DNA of 64,000 nucleotides, taken from the NCBI RefSeq assembly GCF_007741495.1, contig NZ_CP036262.1:868001-932000 (forward strand), given 5' to 3'. Under the pieces are notes generated by a model that was not told where the DNA came from, made no database searches, and was given only the letters and a program-made list of their open reading frames with translations. This DNA comes from Roseimaritima multifibrata. Its GTDB lineage: Bacteria > Planctomycetota > Planctomycetia > Pirellulales > Pirellulaceae. Below, piece by piece: positions 16,603 through 25,624 of the stretch (the first letter of the stretch is position 1; every line of letters starts with the position of its first letter). Position numbers and translations under genes: made by a program.

Positions 16603-19600
16603 GGGTGATCGCCTCGTCTAAGTTGAATACTAAACCGACGACCAAAGTTGTTACTGCTAGTCGAACGGGACTGGATTGGGGAGCGGGCAACTGCCCAACC
16701 GTCACGAATTCCATCGCATCATCAGGGTGTTCTTGATAGTACGCAAACGCTTCGGCGTACGTTTCTTCAAGGACCGTGATTTCCGTGTCGGTTGGAGGAC
16801 GCTGCAAGATTCGTTGATAGATTTTTGTCAGCAACTTGGCATCCGTGGTTTCCTTGCTCAATAAATTGCTCAATAAATTGTCCGCCAAGTGTCGGGCCGC
16901 TTCCTGTGCCGTCAGATTGTTCATCAGCACGAGCGCCTGAAGCGGTGTGTTCGTGCGACGCGGAATAACCTCACAGGTTCGACGCATCGCATTGTCAAAT
17001 AGAAACGTAGGCGCACTGCTCCGCCGCCAGAACGCATAGAGGGTTCTTCGATATTGCCCCGGACCAATCGTTGGTTTGTAGGTGAACCTGCCCATGAACT
17101 GATCCTGCCAGATCCCGGGAGGCTGGTAGGGGAAGACCGGCGGCCCACCGACCATCGGATTCAGCAGCCCGCTCTGTTGTAAACATGCATCCCGGATCAT
17201 CCAGCTGGGCAAGCGAAAACGTGCTCCTCTTGCCAACCAACGGTTTTCGGGATCGTCTTGGAGAAGCGAAGGCGAAACCACGCTTGATTGCCGGTACGTA
17301 CGGCTGGTGACGATTCGTTTCACAAGGTGTTTAAGGTCCCAATCATGGTCCATGAAATCGACTGCCAACCAATCAAGCAAGTCTGGATGCGTCGGCGATT
17401 CTCCTTGTAGACCAAAGTCGCCCGGGGTGCGGACTAGGCCTGCTCCAAAAAATAGTTGCCAAACTTGGTTGACGATCACCCGTGCTGTGAGCGGGTTTTC
17501 TTTGGAGACCAACCACTCTGCCAATGCAAGGCGATCGTAAGCGGTTTGCGTGGAGGGATCGTTCGGTCGTGAAGGAATCGCTGTGGGGAATCCGGGAGGA
17601 ACGACTTCGCCATGTTGATCCCAGACCCCGCGCAAGAGGACGTGTGTTTGCCTGGGCTGGGCCCGTTCTTTCAAAACGGTTACCAATAATTCTCCACCAG
17701 CTTTTTCAGTCGCACGACGTTGTGCGACCGCTCGCTGGTGCCGTTGGTTGGCTTCCTGCCATCGAGCGTCATCCAGCAAGAACTGCTCTCGAAAGTCCTT
17801 CACAAGTTCGGGAGCCATGTTTTCAGTAAGGTCGGATGCCGTCGCGTCTTGTTTGGACGTTCCTTCATCGGAGCTGGGATCCGCAGGTTGTTTGGTTTCG
17901 TCTGCAGCCTGAAGTGACTGGGCCAGTCGCTCCATCGGCATCGGCTTTAGCGAACGGACCGCTTTGCCTCGCTGGTCGGTTAAGGAAAGCGTGAATTTCG
18001 CGATCAGTTCGCGTGGGGCCAAAGATCTTTGCATCATGATGATCTCTAGCTGTTCGTCTTCCTGCAAAACCAAGGGATCTTGCAGTTCGAAAACCGCTTG
18101 CTGAATCGCATCGACCGGTTTCGTCCGGGTGGTCCACCCGGTTCGTGGATCGTCATCCAAAGTGCCCGACACATTCCCGTACTTTTTGTCTTTCCCCGTC
18201 CCGTTTTGGCTGGCCGCTGCTTGGCGTAAGGGAAGTTCGGTCAGGTCACCGTTTCGGCGATTACGGACCTGCAGTTTGAAATTAGTAAGAATGAATTCAC
18301 CGCTATCGGCGAACGAATACTTACCGTCGGTATGCGATGGGTCCGCGAGCACTTGCAGTCGCACACCGGTGACTCGTGCTAAGGGAAGTTCCTTCACGAT
18401 CAGGTGATAGTCATCTTGATGATGCCCCTGGTCACTGGCATTGAAATGCCCTTCGGGACCTGGTGTCAACTTGGTGCCTTCGGTCGACCAGACCTCGGTG
18501 GCCCGGATCGGGTGCCAAGCTTGAAAACCTGACTTGGCTTGCTGATGCCATTTCTGAAGCTGCTTTTGAAAGGCGGGTTCGGCATCCTGTTGTACTTGTT
18601 GCAGCGCTGCTTCTAATTGCTGCTCCAACCGTTGTGCTTCTGCGATTGCCGGGGCCGTATGCGGAGACCGATAGGACATGAATGGTTTTGCTCCACCCCC
18701 TGCAGCACCACTTTCGTCGATGCTGTCAAAAAAGGCGGTCAGGCTGTAGTACTCTTTCTGAGAGATCGGATCGAATTTGTGATCATGACACTGTGTGCAA
18801 CCCAAGGTTAGCCCCAGCCATAACGTCCCCATCGTGTTGGTTCGATCCAGTACGTAATCGACGCGTGATTCGGCCGGGTCGCGTCCCCCTTCACCGTTGT
18901 GCATGTGGTTTCGATGAAAGCAGGTCGCCAAAACCTGTTCATCGGTGGCATCGGGCAATAGGTCGCCTGCAAATTGCTCAATCGTAAATTGGTCAAAGGG
19001 CATGTTTTGGTTAAATGCATCGACGACCCAATCACGCCACGGCCAGTTTTCGCGGGTGGAGTCTTGTTGGAAACCATCTGTGTCGGCATATCGAGCTCCG
19101 TCCAACCACCACATTGCCATCCGTTCGCCATAGGCAGGACTGGCCAGTAATTCATCGATCCATTTTTGCCAATCCGCTTCCGTTGGTGTTTCGCCCAAAC
19201 GTTTCATCGCTTCTTCCGTTGGCGGCAAACCTGTTAGATCAAAAGCCAATCGGCGTGCCAGCGTATGCACTTCTGCGGAAGGTGCTAAAGCCAATTCTTT
19301 TAGGGCCAGTCGTTTTTGGACGAAGGAATCAATCGGATGCGAAGTGTTTTCGGATTGAGCAATCGCTTGAGGCATTTCAAAAGCCCAGTGTGCACCCCAT
19401 TTCGCGCCTTCGGTAATCCAGCGTTCCAGTTTGGCAACGGCTTCCTCGTTCAGTCGATCTTTGTGTGAATCTGCAGGCGGCATTAACGCGTCGGGGTCCT
19501 TGCTCTTAATCCGCACTAACAGCTCACTCGCATCAGGATCGCCAGGCACGATCGCTGCGTAGCCCCCCAGATCGGCTACCGCTCCCTCGCGCGTGTCCAG

Positions 19601-19783
19601 GCGAAGTCCCGCTTCGCGTGATCCTTCATCAAATCCATGACAAGCAAAACAGTTGTCCGAAAGGAGCGGACGAATATCGCGACTGAAATCAATCGCCTCT
19701 TCCCCGTTGGCTGGAATCGCCAAGCAGAGAAAAAGGAGAAGCGACACGAGGCCTCTTCGATCATTCGTGAACGTGCAAATCAT
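16595..19783 (-). CDS. PSCyt1-DUF1549-DUF1553 planctomycete cytochrome-like protein
   Basis: This 1062-residue exported protein has a cleavable signal peptide ending near PANGEEA. A PSCyt1 domain begins at DFSRDIRPLLSDNCFACHG, with one CxxCH haem c motif, followed by LMPPADSHKDRL. DUF1549 (PSCyt2) spans the region with SPAYGERMAMWWLDGARYADT and a second site, LGCTQCHDHKFDPI. A middle region (about residues 400-650) includes a discoidin/jelly-roll-like segment, and DUF1553 (PSD1) occupies the C-terminal third with RVIVNQVWQLFFGAGLV and RRTNTPLQALVLMNN. The haem motifs suggest electron transfer or a redox role coupled to the DUF1501 partner in degrading polymers; the function is not established. 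It is divergent from the PAS-AraC regulator, which probably controls this unit. Confidence 0.94.
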   Translation of the reverse strand: MICTFTNDRRGLVSLLLFLCLAIPANGEEAIDFSRDIRPLLSDNCFACHGFDEGSREAGLRLDTREGAVADLGGYAAIVPGDPDASELLVRIKSKDPDALMPPADSHKDRLNEEAVAKLERWITEGAKWGAHWAFEMPQAIAQSENTSHPIDSFVQKRLALKELALAPSAEVHTLARRLAFDLTGLPPTEEAMKRLGETPTEADWQKWIDELLASPAYGERMAMWWLDGARYADTDGFQQDSTRENWPWRDWVVDAFNQNMPFDQFTIEQFAGDLLPDATDEQVLATCFHRNHMHNGEGGRDPAESRVDYVLDRTNTMGTLWLGLTLGCTQCHDHKFDPISQKEYYSLTAFFDSIDESGAAGGGAKPFMSYRSPHTAPAIAEAQRLEQQLEAALQQVQQDAEPAFQKQLQKWHQQAKSGFQAWHPIRATEVWSTEGTKLTPGPEGHFNASDQGHHQDDYHLIVKELPLARVTGVRLQVLADPSHTDGKYSFADSGEFILTNFKLQVRNRRNGDLTELPLRQAAASQNGTGKDKKYGNVSGTLDDDPRTGWTTRTKPVDAIQQAVFELQDPLVLQEDEQLEIIMMQRSLAPRELIAKFTLSLTDQRGKAVRSLKPMPMERLAQSLQAADETKQPADPSSDEGTSKQDATASDLTENMAPELVKDFREQFLLDDARWQEANQRHQRAVAQRRATEKAGGELLVTVLKERAQPRQTHVLLRGVWDQHGEVVPPGFPTAIPSRPNDPSTQTAYDRLALAEWLVSKENPLTARVIVNQVWQLFFGAGLVRTPGDFGLQGESPTHPDLLDWLAVDFMDHDWDLKHLVKRIVTSRTYRQSSVVSPSLLQDDPENRWLARGARFRLPSWMIRDACLQQSGLLNPMVGGPPVFPYQPPGIWQDQFMGRFTYKPTIGPGQYRRTLYAFWRRSSAPTFLFDNAMRRTCEVIPRRTNTPLQALVLMNNLTAQEAARHLADNLLSNLLSKETTDAKLLTKIYQRILQRPPTDTEITVLEETYAEAFAYYQEHPDDAMEFVTVGQLPAPQSSPVRLAVTTLVVGLVFNLDEAITHE

Positions 19784-19929
19784 GGTTAATAAAACAAATG
19801 GAGCTGGGAAGCTGTTTTAGTTACTGGGGGTTCGGCAACCGCAGAACTTTGGCTGGACCAATCACTAGTATGACTGGTCGCCGCGACAAACGATTGGCGA
19901 ATGCCGGCGGTTTTTTGTATTATTTCCGC

Positions 19930-20694
19930 ATGAATGTAAATCAGCCAGCGATAGAACCGATTCGTTTTTTTACGGATTTAGCAGATGCAAACGGATTGAT
20001 TGACCTTTTCCGGACGTTGCCGGGGATTCATTTTTTTGCTAAAGATAGGGCAGGTCAGTTTGTCGCCGCCAACCGTCCATCGCTATTGCGCAACGGCCTT
20101 CGCAGCGAAGCGGAGATCCTTGGCAAAACCGACCATGACTTTCACCCTCCCGCAATGGCCAACGGATATCGCTCTGAAGATTGCGAGGTGATGGATTCGA
20201 GGACGCCGCTGCTCAACCAGGTCTGGCTGGTTTATGACTATCGGAACGTGCAGGAGTGGTTTGTTTCGTCAAAAATTCCGCTGTTTGACCGCGAGGGAAA
20301 TGTGGCGGGAATCGCGGGAGTCATGCGGCCGTTTCTTGAAACGATCGATGCGTCGCCCTATCGCCCTTTTTCCGCAGCGATCACCGCGGTCCTTGAAAGG
20401 TATAACGAAAAGCTGAGGGTTGGTGAATTGGCTGCGTTGTCGCAATTGTCGATCAGCCAGTTTGATCGCCGTTTTCGAAGCTTGTTCAAGATGTCGCCAT
20501 CTCAGTACATTCTCCGCGTTCGAATCAATGCTGTTCGTAATCAGTTGTCCCGTAGCGATACCCCGCTACTGAAGATTGCGATCGCTTGTGGATTTTACGA
20601 CCAAGCTCAGATGAGTCGAAATTTCAAACGTCTGACCGGCATGACGCCGCTAGCCTACCGCAGGACCTTTACGCTTTCTCGTTCGTCGCAGTAA
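19930..20694 (+). CDS. PAS-sensing AraC-family transcription regulator
   Basis: The product has 254 residues from the ATG at 19930; the frame is open back to 19798. A PAS domain occupies about residues 20-140 (LPGIHFFAKDRAGQFVAANR, ILGKTDHDF, SSKIPLFDREGNVAGIAGVM). The AraC double helix-turn-helix fills the C-terminal hundred residues, with LAALSQLSISQFDRRFRSLF, SPSQYILRVRINAVR, and IAIACGFYDQAQMSRNFKRL ending in TPLAYRR. It lies 146 bases from the divergent PSCyt gene, an arrangement common for local regulators of such units. The ligand is unknown. It has no membrane segment, so the signal must be cytosolic. Confidence 0.92.
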   Translation: MNVNQPAIEPIRFFTDLADANGLIDLFRTLPGIHFFAKDRAGQFVAANRPSLLRNGLRSEAEILGKTDHDFHPPAMANGYRSEDCEVMDSRTPLLNQVWLVYDYRNVQEWFVSSKIPLFDREGNVAGIAGVMRPFLETIDASPYRPFSAAITAVLERYNEKLRVGELAALSQLSISQFDRRFRSLFKMSPSQYILRVRINAVRNQLSRSDTPLLKIAIACGFYDQAQMSRNFKRLTGMTPLAYRRTFTLSRSSQ

Positions 20695-20714
20695 GTTTGA
20701 AAGGACACGATCCG

Positions 20715-22331
20715 TCAAGGCAACTGATAGACTGCGTAGTACTTGTTCTTCGTTAGCGGTGTTGGGTAGAGCGACTGAAGAGGAAGCCGGTACGGAACGG
20801 CACGTCGATCGACGACCATGTATTTAGCGCCGTATTGCTCGCGATACCGCAGCAGTTCACTGTACTGGATGGTGACTCGGAACCTTCCCAATTCGGGTGG
20901 GAACACATCATCAAAACGCGTTTGCCAAATTTTTAAATTAGGGACATCCTGGGGGACGTCTTTAAAGTTCACGACTTCCGCACGTTCCGCATACCATTTA
21001 AATGTTTGCTGATGTCGCGGAGTCAGGAAGACAGCGTCAGGATCGGTGTTCTCTTGAATCCATTGGCAAACACGCTTCCATTCTTGAAAGACTTCTTGTC
21101 GTTCCGCCATGGAAGTCTCTTGCGCATGCCCCTGTGCCGCTCGGTCACAGGAAGCTGGCAGATTGACCTGCTGCCGTTCGATCCCCAGCCAGGCGATACA
21201 GGCAACACTTGCCACCGATAACGGGATGGCGATCGCCCATCCGCATTTCTTTCCCCAGCGACAGTCAACGACAAATAGTCGTACCGTGGCAATCGCCAGC
21301 AGTAGTGGCACCGCCGCGTCGGTTAAGCGGAACCAATAGTACCGCAGTAATTTTGCCGCCAAATCTGGATGGGATTCGGGTAGCATCCCAATCACCAGTC
21401 CGATCCCCGCCAGCAGCACAGCCCCGATGGTGAAGAGCGTTAGGTCTTGCAGTCGTTTTCCGATCGGCTGGATCGCGACAATCGCCGCGGTCAAGAGAAT
21501 CAACACACCATGGCGAATGTACCAATGGGCGGGGAAATCAGCAGGCAATAGATGATGCGGGATCCGTTCGTAGACATACGTACGTGCGGCAGCAACAGCG
21601 TCCTCGGGAGCTGTTCCAGCGGAAAGCCATAGTGCCGGCAGCAGACCGAACAATGCCAGTCCGCCTCCGATCGCCAGTGGCAGCAGTTGGCGTACAAGTG
21701 AACCACGTCTTTTTCCACTTGCGATCCAAACCAAGCCTGCGGCGAGGACCGACCAGCCTCCGACCAAAACATGGAAAGCACTCGCGGCCCCCAGCAACGG
21801 CCAGACCCAGGACCACCGTCGACAGACCATTCGTTCTAAAGCGAATAAGACAAAGGCATAGGCGGGTACTTTTGCTTCGATGCCACCGACCACCCATTCA
21901 CCCGCTAAGTTTCCATATTGGATTCCCACGATCCAAATGCAAGCGGCCAGCGGACTGACGTAACGTTTAGGGGCGATCGCCCAGCACAATCGCTGCCAGC
22001 CAATCGCCAGCATCGACCAGCCGATCAGTCGCCCGATCCAGGCCGCAGCATCCAATGAGACGAACCGAGTCCACCAACCGAACGTCCAGTAGAACGTTGT
22101 GTGGGCTTTGCCGCTGGTCACAAACAAATCGTTTGCACACCAATCGGGTTGCCAAAACTGTTTCGCCTTGGCTAAGTAATGAGCCTCGTTGATCCCGGGT
22201 GTGGGGTCTCCGGCAAAAATCACAAAGACCAAAAGGATCAACCAAGCTTCCCAGCATCGCCAAAGTTTGGAGCAAGGCTGGCTTTCGTCGAAACCAGCAT
22301 TCGCTAGCGAGGCTTGGGTTGGTTGATTCAC
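20715..22331 (-). CDS. polytopic membrane protein with C-terminal soluble part, unknown
   Basis: The product has 538 residues from a GTG, with about ten hydrophobic segments over the first 370 residues (for example EAWLILLVFVIFAG and LLLAIATVRLFVV) and then a soluble tail containing DPDAVFLTPRHQQTFKWYAE and YMVVDRRAVPYR. The early loop PGINEAHYLAKAKQFWQPDW and the GEWVVGGIEAKVPAY loop are typical of planctomycete integral proteins of the DUF6798 kind, with a layout like GT-C glycosyltransferases (large membrane part plus a lumen-facing tail). I infer a polyprenol-sugar-dependent transferase at most; the metal-binding DxD of that class is not obvious. It ends close to the regulator gene on the other strand (convergent, 20 bases). 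Confidence 0.75.
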   Translation of the reverse strand: MNQPTQASLANAGFDESQPCSKLWRCWEAWLILLVFVIFAGDPTPGINEAHYLAKAKQFWQPDWCANDLFVTSGKAHTTFYWTFGWWTRFVSLDAAAWIGRLIGWSMLAIGWQRLCWAIAPKRYVSPLAACIWIVGIQYGNLAGEWVVGGIEAKVPAYAFVLFALERMVCRRWSWVWPLLGAASAFHVLVGGWSVLAAGLVWIASGKRRGSLVRQLLPLAIGGGLALFGLLPALWLSAGTAPEDAVAAARTYVYERIPHHLLPADFPAHWYIRHGVLILLTAAIVAIQPIGKRLQDLTLFTIGAVLLAGIGLVIGMLPESHPDLAAKLLRYYWFRLTDAAVPLLLAIATVRLFVVDCRWGKKCGWAIAIPLSVASVACIAWLGIERQQVNLPASCDRAAQGHAQETSMAERQEVFQEWKRVCQWIQENTDPDAVFLTPRHQQTFKWYAERAEVVNFKDVPQDVPNLKIWQTRFDDVFPPELGRFRVTIQYSELLRYREQYGAKYMVVDRRAVPYRLPLQSLYPTPLTKNKYYAVYQLP

Positions 22332-22380
22332 GGCAAAACCAATCCATTCAACAAAGGATAAGATCGCAGGCGGATGTTAT

Positions 22381-23874
22381 TTATTGACGGCAGAGGATGG
22401 CCGCCGTGCAATCACCAACCGAATCTGCGTTGACGATTGATCGCCAGAGTGCCGGAATCACTTCGTGCGGGCCTGCCTGTATATGCTCCGAAACGATCGC
22501 GGCGATTTCTTGTTGGGTCCAGCCGCGTTTATTCCGTTCTGCGGATTTTATCATATTGCCCGTTGCTGCCCACAGGACTTCGCCCGGTTGTAAACGGAAA
22601 GCGATATCGACCGGTTGGTAGTCAGGAAAACTGCACAGTGGCTGGGAATCTTTGGTGAGTACCCGAAATCCGTAGGACGAAAGGACCATCGCGTGGGTCG
22701 ACCCAGCACAGGTCAGCACTCCCTCGCCTGTTTCCGGATCGATGTTTGCATACAGGAGGGAAACCAATTGTTCTCCTGTGTTGGTTTGCCAGAGGGTGTC
22801 GGCAACCCGCCGCACCAGTTGGTTGGGTTTTAACCGGTAGCCGGAATGGGACTGGAAAGCGGCCCGAGCGGTCGCCGCGATCATCGCTTTATCAAGCGAT
22901 TCTGAGTGAGCTTCGGCAACGGCGAACCCAATTTGACCGTCGGGAAGAATGTCCCATGTGTGCCAGCTTCCTGCGACTGGCGAATCACTGTGAGTGCATC
23001 CATCGACGTACCAGCCTTTGGCCAGCGGCATCGCTGGAGGCAACTGCAGTTCCTGCCACATTGAAACCGCTTTCAGCGTGATGTCTGTTTTCTGTTCAGA
23101 CCGAACGCGACGTAGCAACCGTTCGGCTCGGATTTCGGACGCTATCGACGATGCTGCCAATCGAGCGACCGCCAATGCCGTCGAATCGATATCCATCGCG
23201 ATGTTGTTCCAGATCCAAAGGGTTCCAATTGGAACACCTCCTTCTGCGACGACTGCACAGATCGCTGACGCAAAGGGTTCAGGGCTGCTGTAGACTTCGT
23301 CAGTGGAATGGCAATCTTCGATCGCAACGACGTCCGAAACCATCGCTTCAAGGTCCGCGAGGGCTCCTCGCAGCGAGCGTGGAGCTACGACCAAACGCGG
23401 CGGTTGTAAGCCATATTGGGCTCGCATTTTAAGCGAGGAAGTATCGTCGTCCAGCATGTAAAACGCAGCGGCGACGCAGCCGATTCCTTCCGCCGCGCCC
23501 ATTAGCACGTCGCTCAATCGAGCCGAGAAATCGGATTGTTGTTCGGGGTCGGCCAAAGGTGTCGTGGTGACCACCAATTCGGCTTCCTGGCGAACCACTG
23601 CCTGTTCGGCTTCGCGAAGTCGTACGATTAGGTTTGCCGCACTTTCGGCAAGCATCCGTGCGGAAGCTTTGCTGAGGGTTGATTGGTCCGCCGAAACAAC
23701 CGGCAATAACTTTGGAGCTCCAACGCTTCGTGAACGCTGGTCTAGACGCCAACCCGTTTGCTCGGTGAACGATTGCCAGAACGTGGCCATCTCGTCCGTA
23801 AGCTGAGGGTCATTGGTTTGGGAAGGGCGAGCGCCTGAGTGTAGGCGAAGATAGTTTGGAGTTGTCGTTTTCAC
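22381..23874 (-). CDS. GAF and SpoIIE/PP2C-like protein with degraded catalytic motifs
   Basis: The product has 497 residues from a GTG. A linker-rich start is followed by a GAF domain at about 120-250 (LMGAAEGIGCVAAAFYML, ICAVVAEGGVPIGTLW) and a SpoIIE-type PP2C fold at about 275-497. The fold is recognisable from LPDGQIGFAVAE, LVSLLYANIDPETGEGVLTCAG, PLCSFPDYQP, LQPGEVLWAATGNM and the closing DCTAAILCR. The metal-binding motifs differ from active enzymes: GGD-x-Y-D is AGSWHTW (301-307), and the usual GD-x-SG-x-G is AEAHSES (320-326). Two of the aspartates that hold Mn/Mg are therefore missing. It is probably a pseudo-phosphatase used as a scaffold or sensor, unless other residues substitute. 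A long, gene-free stretch lies upstream. Confidence 0.85.
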   Translation of the reverse strand: MKTTTPNYLRLHSGARPSQTNDPQLTDEMATFWQSFTEQTGWRLDQRSRSVGAPKLLPVVSADQSTLSKASARMLAESAANLIVRLREAEQAVVRQEAELVVTTTPLADPEQQSDFSARLSDVLMGAAEGIGCVAAAFYMLDDDTSSLKMRAQYGLQPPRLVVAPRSLRGALADLEAMVSDVVAIEDCHSTDEVYSSPEPFASAICAVVAEGGVPIGTLWIWNNIAMDIDSTALAVARLAASSIASEIRAERLLRRVRSEQKTDITLKAVSMWQELQLPPAMPLAKGWYVDGCTHSDSPVAGSWHTWDILPDGQIGFAVAEAHSESLDKAMIAATARAAFQSHSGYRLKPNQLVRRVADTLWQTNTGEQLVSLLYANIDPETGEGVLTCAGSTHAMVLSSYGFRVLTKDSQPLCSFPDYQPVDIAFRLQPGEVLWAATGNMIKSAERNKRGWTQQEIAAIVSEHIQAGPHEVIPALWRSIVNADSVGDCTAAILCRQ

Positions 23875-24060
23875 GGATATTGGCTTGCTGGTTGCCAGGC
23901 AATCCGTGCCTGTTGGATGTTCCGCACTTCCCGGCGGTGATACAGCGATAGACGACGATTCGGTCGTGACTATCAGACTGAATCGGCCGTCGGACTCCTT
24001 TCGCTAAGCAGAACAGCTTACGAGACCGAAGAATCTTGCCACGGCAGCCGCAGGATCGGT

Positions 24061-24080
24061 GTATCGGTCACAACCGATAC
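24061..24080. promoter_or_regulatory. perfect dyad, possible operator
   Basis: GTATCGGT and ACCGATAC are perfect inverted copies around the tetraloop CACA. The site lies about 290 bases before the oxidoreductase start and about 190 before the SpoIIE-like start. The even arms and lack of a T-run favour a protein-binding operator over a terminator. Confidence 0.35.
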
Positions 24081-24124
24081 CGTTTGCTGTACTAGCCGCC
24101 TTCCTACCGCCCCGTTCGATCATC

Positions 24125-24152
24125 GCGTCATTTCTCTTGCGTCATTTCTCTA
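24125..24152. repeat. 14-base direct tandem repeat, two copies
   Basis: GCGTCATTTCTCTT is followed directly by GCGTCATTTCTCTA, one mismatch in 14. It lies between the dyad at 24061 and the oxidoreductase gene, and could be a pair of binding half-sites or a slippage product. Confidence 0.5.
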
Positions 24153-24371
24153 GATGACGTTTCGATAGGCCTTCAAGTCGATTCCTTTTGCATCCGTCGG
24201 TTTGGCTGCCAGGAGGCCCAAAACTTTGGCAAAAAAACGCGGGCTTCCAGAAAAGAGTCGACTCACTAAATCAATAGACCATTGGGGAGGTTCTTCGCAG
24301 TCTCCTTGGAAGCCGCTATGCTAGTGCCTCGATATCTTGTCTTCGCTGCTCTCCACCGAACTGCCTCCACT

Positions 24372-25478
24372 ATGCCTACCCAAACCTGTCGCTGGGGTTT
24401 TTTAAGCACCGCAGCAATTGCCCGCAAAAACTGGAAAGCCGTCTGCCTTTCGGGCAACAGCACGGTGACCGCGGTTGCCAGCCGATCCCAGGATTCTGCA
24501 AGCCGGTTCATCGACGAATGCATGGCAGAATCGCCGATGTTGCCAGCCCGTCCCGCAGCGGTTGAAGGGTATGAAGCCCTCTTGGCTCGTGAGGACGTGG
24601 ACGCGGTCTACATTCCTCTGCCAACTTCCATGCGTTTGGAATGGGTTTTGAAAGCGGCCGCCGCAGGAAAACACGTTCTGTGCGAAAAACCGATTGCGGC
24701 AACGGTGAGTGAAGCCGAGCAGATGGTGGATGCCTGTGCCAACGCTGGCGTTCAATTTATGGACGGAGTGATGTTCAGCCATAGCGATCGCCTGGAATCG
24801 CTGCGAGCCGTTCTGGATGAATCGGGGCCCTGCGGCCAATTGCGCAGATTGAATGCCCACTTCAGTTTTAATGGTGGACCTGATTTCGAACAGCAAAACA
24901 TTCGCGCCGACAGTCAACTGGAACCTCACGGTTGCCTGGGCGACCTGGGGTGGTACACGATCCGGTTTATTCTCTGGGCAATGGATTTTCAGATGCCTGA
25001 ATCGGTCATTGCCCGCACGCTTCGGACCATGCAGAAACCTGGCAGCCCAGAGCCCGTGCCGGCGGAATTCACGGCAGAATTGAATTTTGCGAACGGAGTC
25101 TCCGCCGTTTTCTACAACTCGTTTGTCACCGAAAACCAGCAGACCGTTAGCATTTCGGGCGAAAACGGTTACGTCACGCTGAATGATTTTGTCCTTCCGT
25201 TTTATGGTCCTGAACTGGCTTGGGAAGAACATCAACACGTTTTGGAAATCGACAATTGCCGCTGGAATTTTGGCCAGCACAGTCGACGCAATGCGGTTGT
25301 GGAATACTCCAGTGGCGAAGCAAACGCTCAAGAAACCAAGATGATTCAGACGTTTGCAAGGTGCGTGCTGACGCAGGAAACCGATCCGTTTTGGCCGCAA
25401 ATTGCAATCAAGACGCAACAGGTGCTGAATGCGTGCCGGCAAAGTGCTGATCAGCAAGGGGCTGTGGTGTCGCTGTAG
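24372..25478 (+). CDS. Gfo/Idh/MocA family oxidoreductase
   Basis: This 368-residue NAD(P)-dependent dehydrogenase starts at the ATG of 24372; earlier in-frame codons to 24282 are not family-like. The Rossmann start is WGFLSTAAIARKNW, with PSRSQDSA-like VASRSQDSA binding the adenosine phosphate side. The family motif EKPIAATVSEAEQM is followed by FMDGVMFSHSDRLESL, and a C-terminal alpha/beta domain carries EPHGCLGDLGWYTI. Family members oxidise sugars, inositols or sugar acids or act on biliverdin; the substrate cannot be assigned. An antisense frame of 351 residues exists over the same bases but lacks any motif. Confidence 0.93.
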   Translation: MPTQTCRWGFLSTAAIARKNWKAVCLSGNSTVTAVASRSQDSASRFIDECMAESPMLPARPAAVEGYEALLAREDVDAVYIPLPTSMRLEWVLKAAAAGKHVLCEKPIAATVSEAEQMVDACANAGVQFMDGVMFSHSDRLESLRAVLDESGPCGQLRRLNAHFSFNGGPDFEQQNIRADSQLEPHGCLGDLGWYTIRFILWAMDFQMPESVIARTLRTMQKPGSPEPVPAEFTAELNFANGVSAVFYNSFVTENQQTVSISGENGYVTLNDFVLPFYGPELAWEEHQHVLEIDNCRWNFGQHSRRNAVVEYSSGEANAQETKMIQTFARCVLTQETDPFWPQIAIKTQQVLNACRQSADQQGAVVSL

Positions 25479-25624
25479 CCTCGGCTCCGATCGATGTAAT
25501 CGACATATTCGATTCGTCCGGCTTGGTTACCCCCCAAATGTTATGCATGCTGCCATGCCAGCGGAGCGTAGCGGTTGCTTAAACCTAGGTTTACGCAATC
25601 ACTCCTCTTGCCAAGTTTGTTCAG

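Larger units (their letters stand above)
23875..24371. other. 497-base divergent intergenic region with two small repeats
   Basis: This is the promoter region between the SpoIIE-like gene (minus) and the oxidoreductase gene (plus). It contains a perfect 8-base dyad at 24061-24080 and a 14-base tandem repeat at 24125-24152, listed separately. No coding frame with family motifs and no RNA gene are seen. Confidence 0.5.

Noticed and set aside
24402-25457. 351-residue antisense frame over the oxidoreductase
   Set aside because: It has no motif, whereas the plus frame shows the full Gfo/Idh/MocA pattern; it is a shadow.
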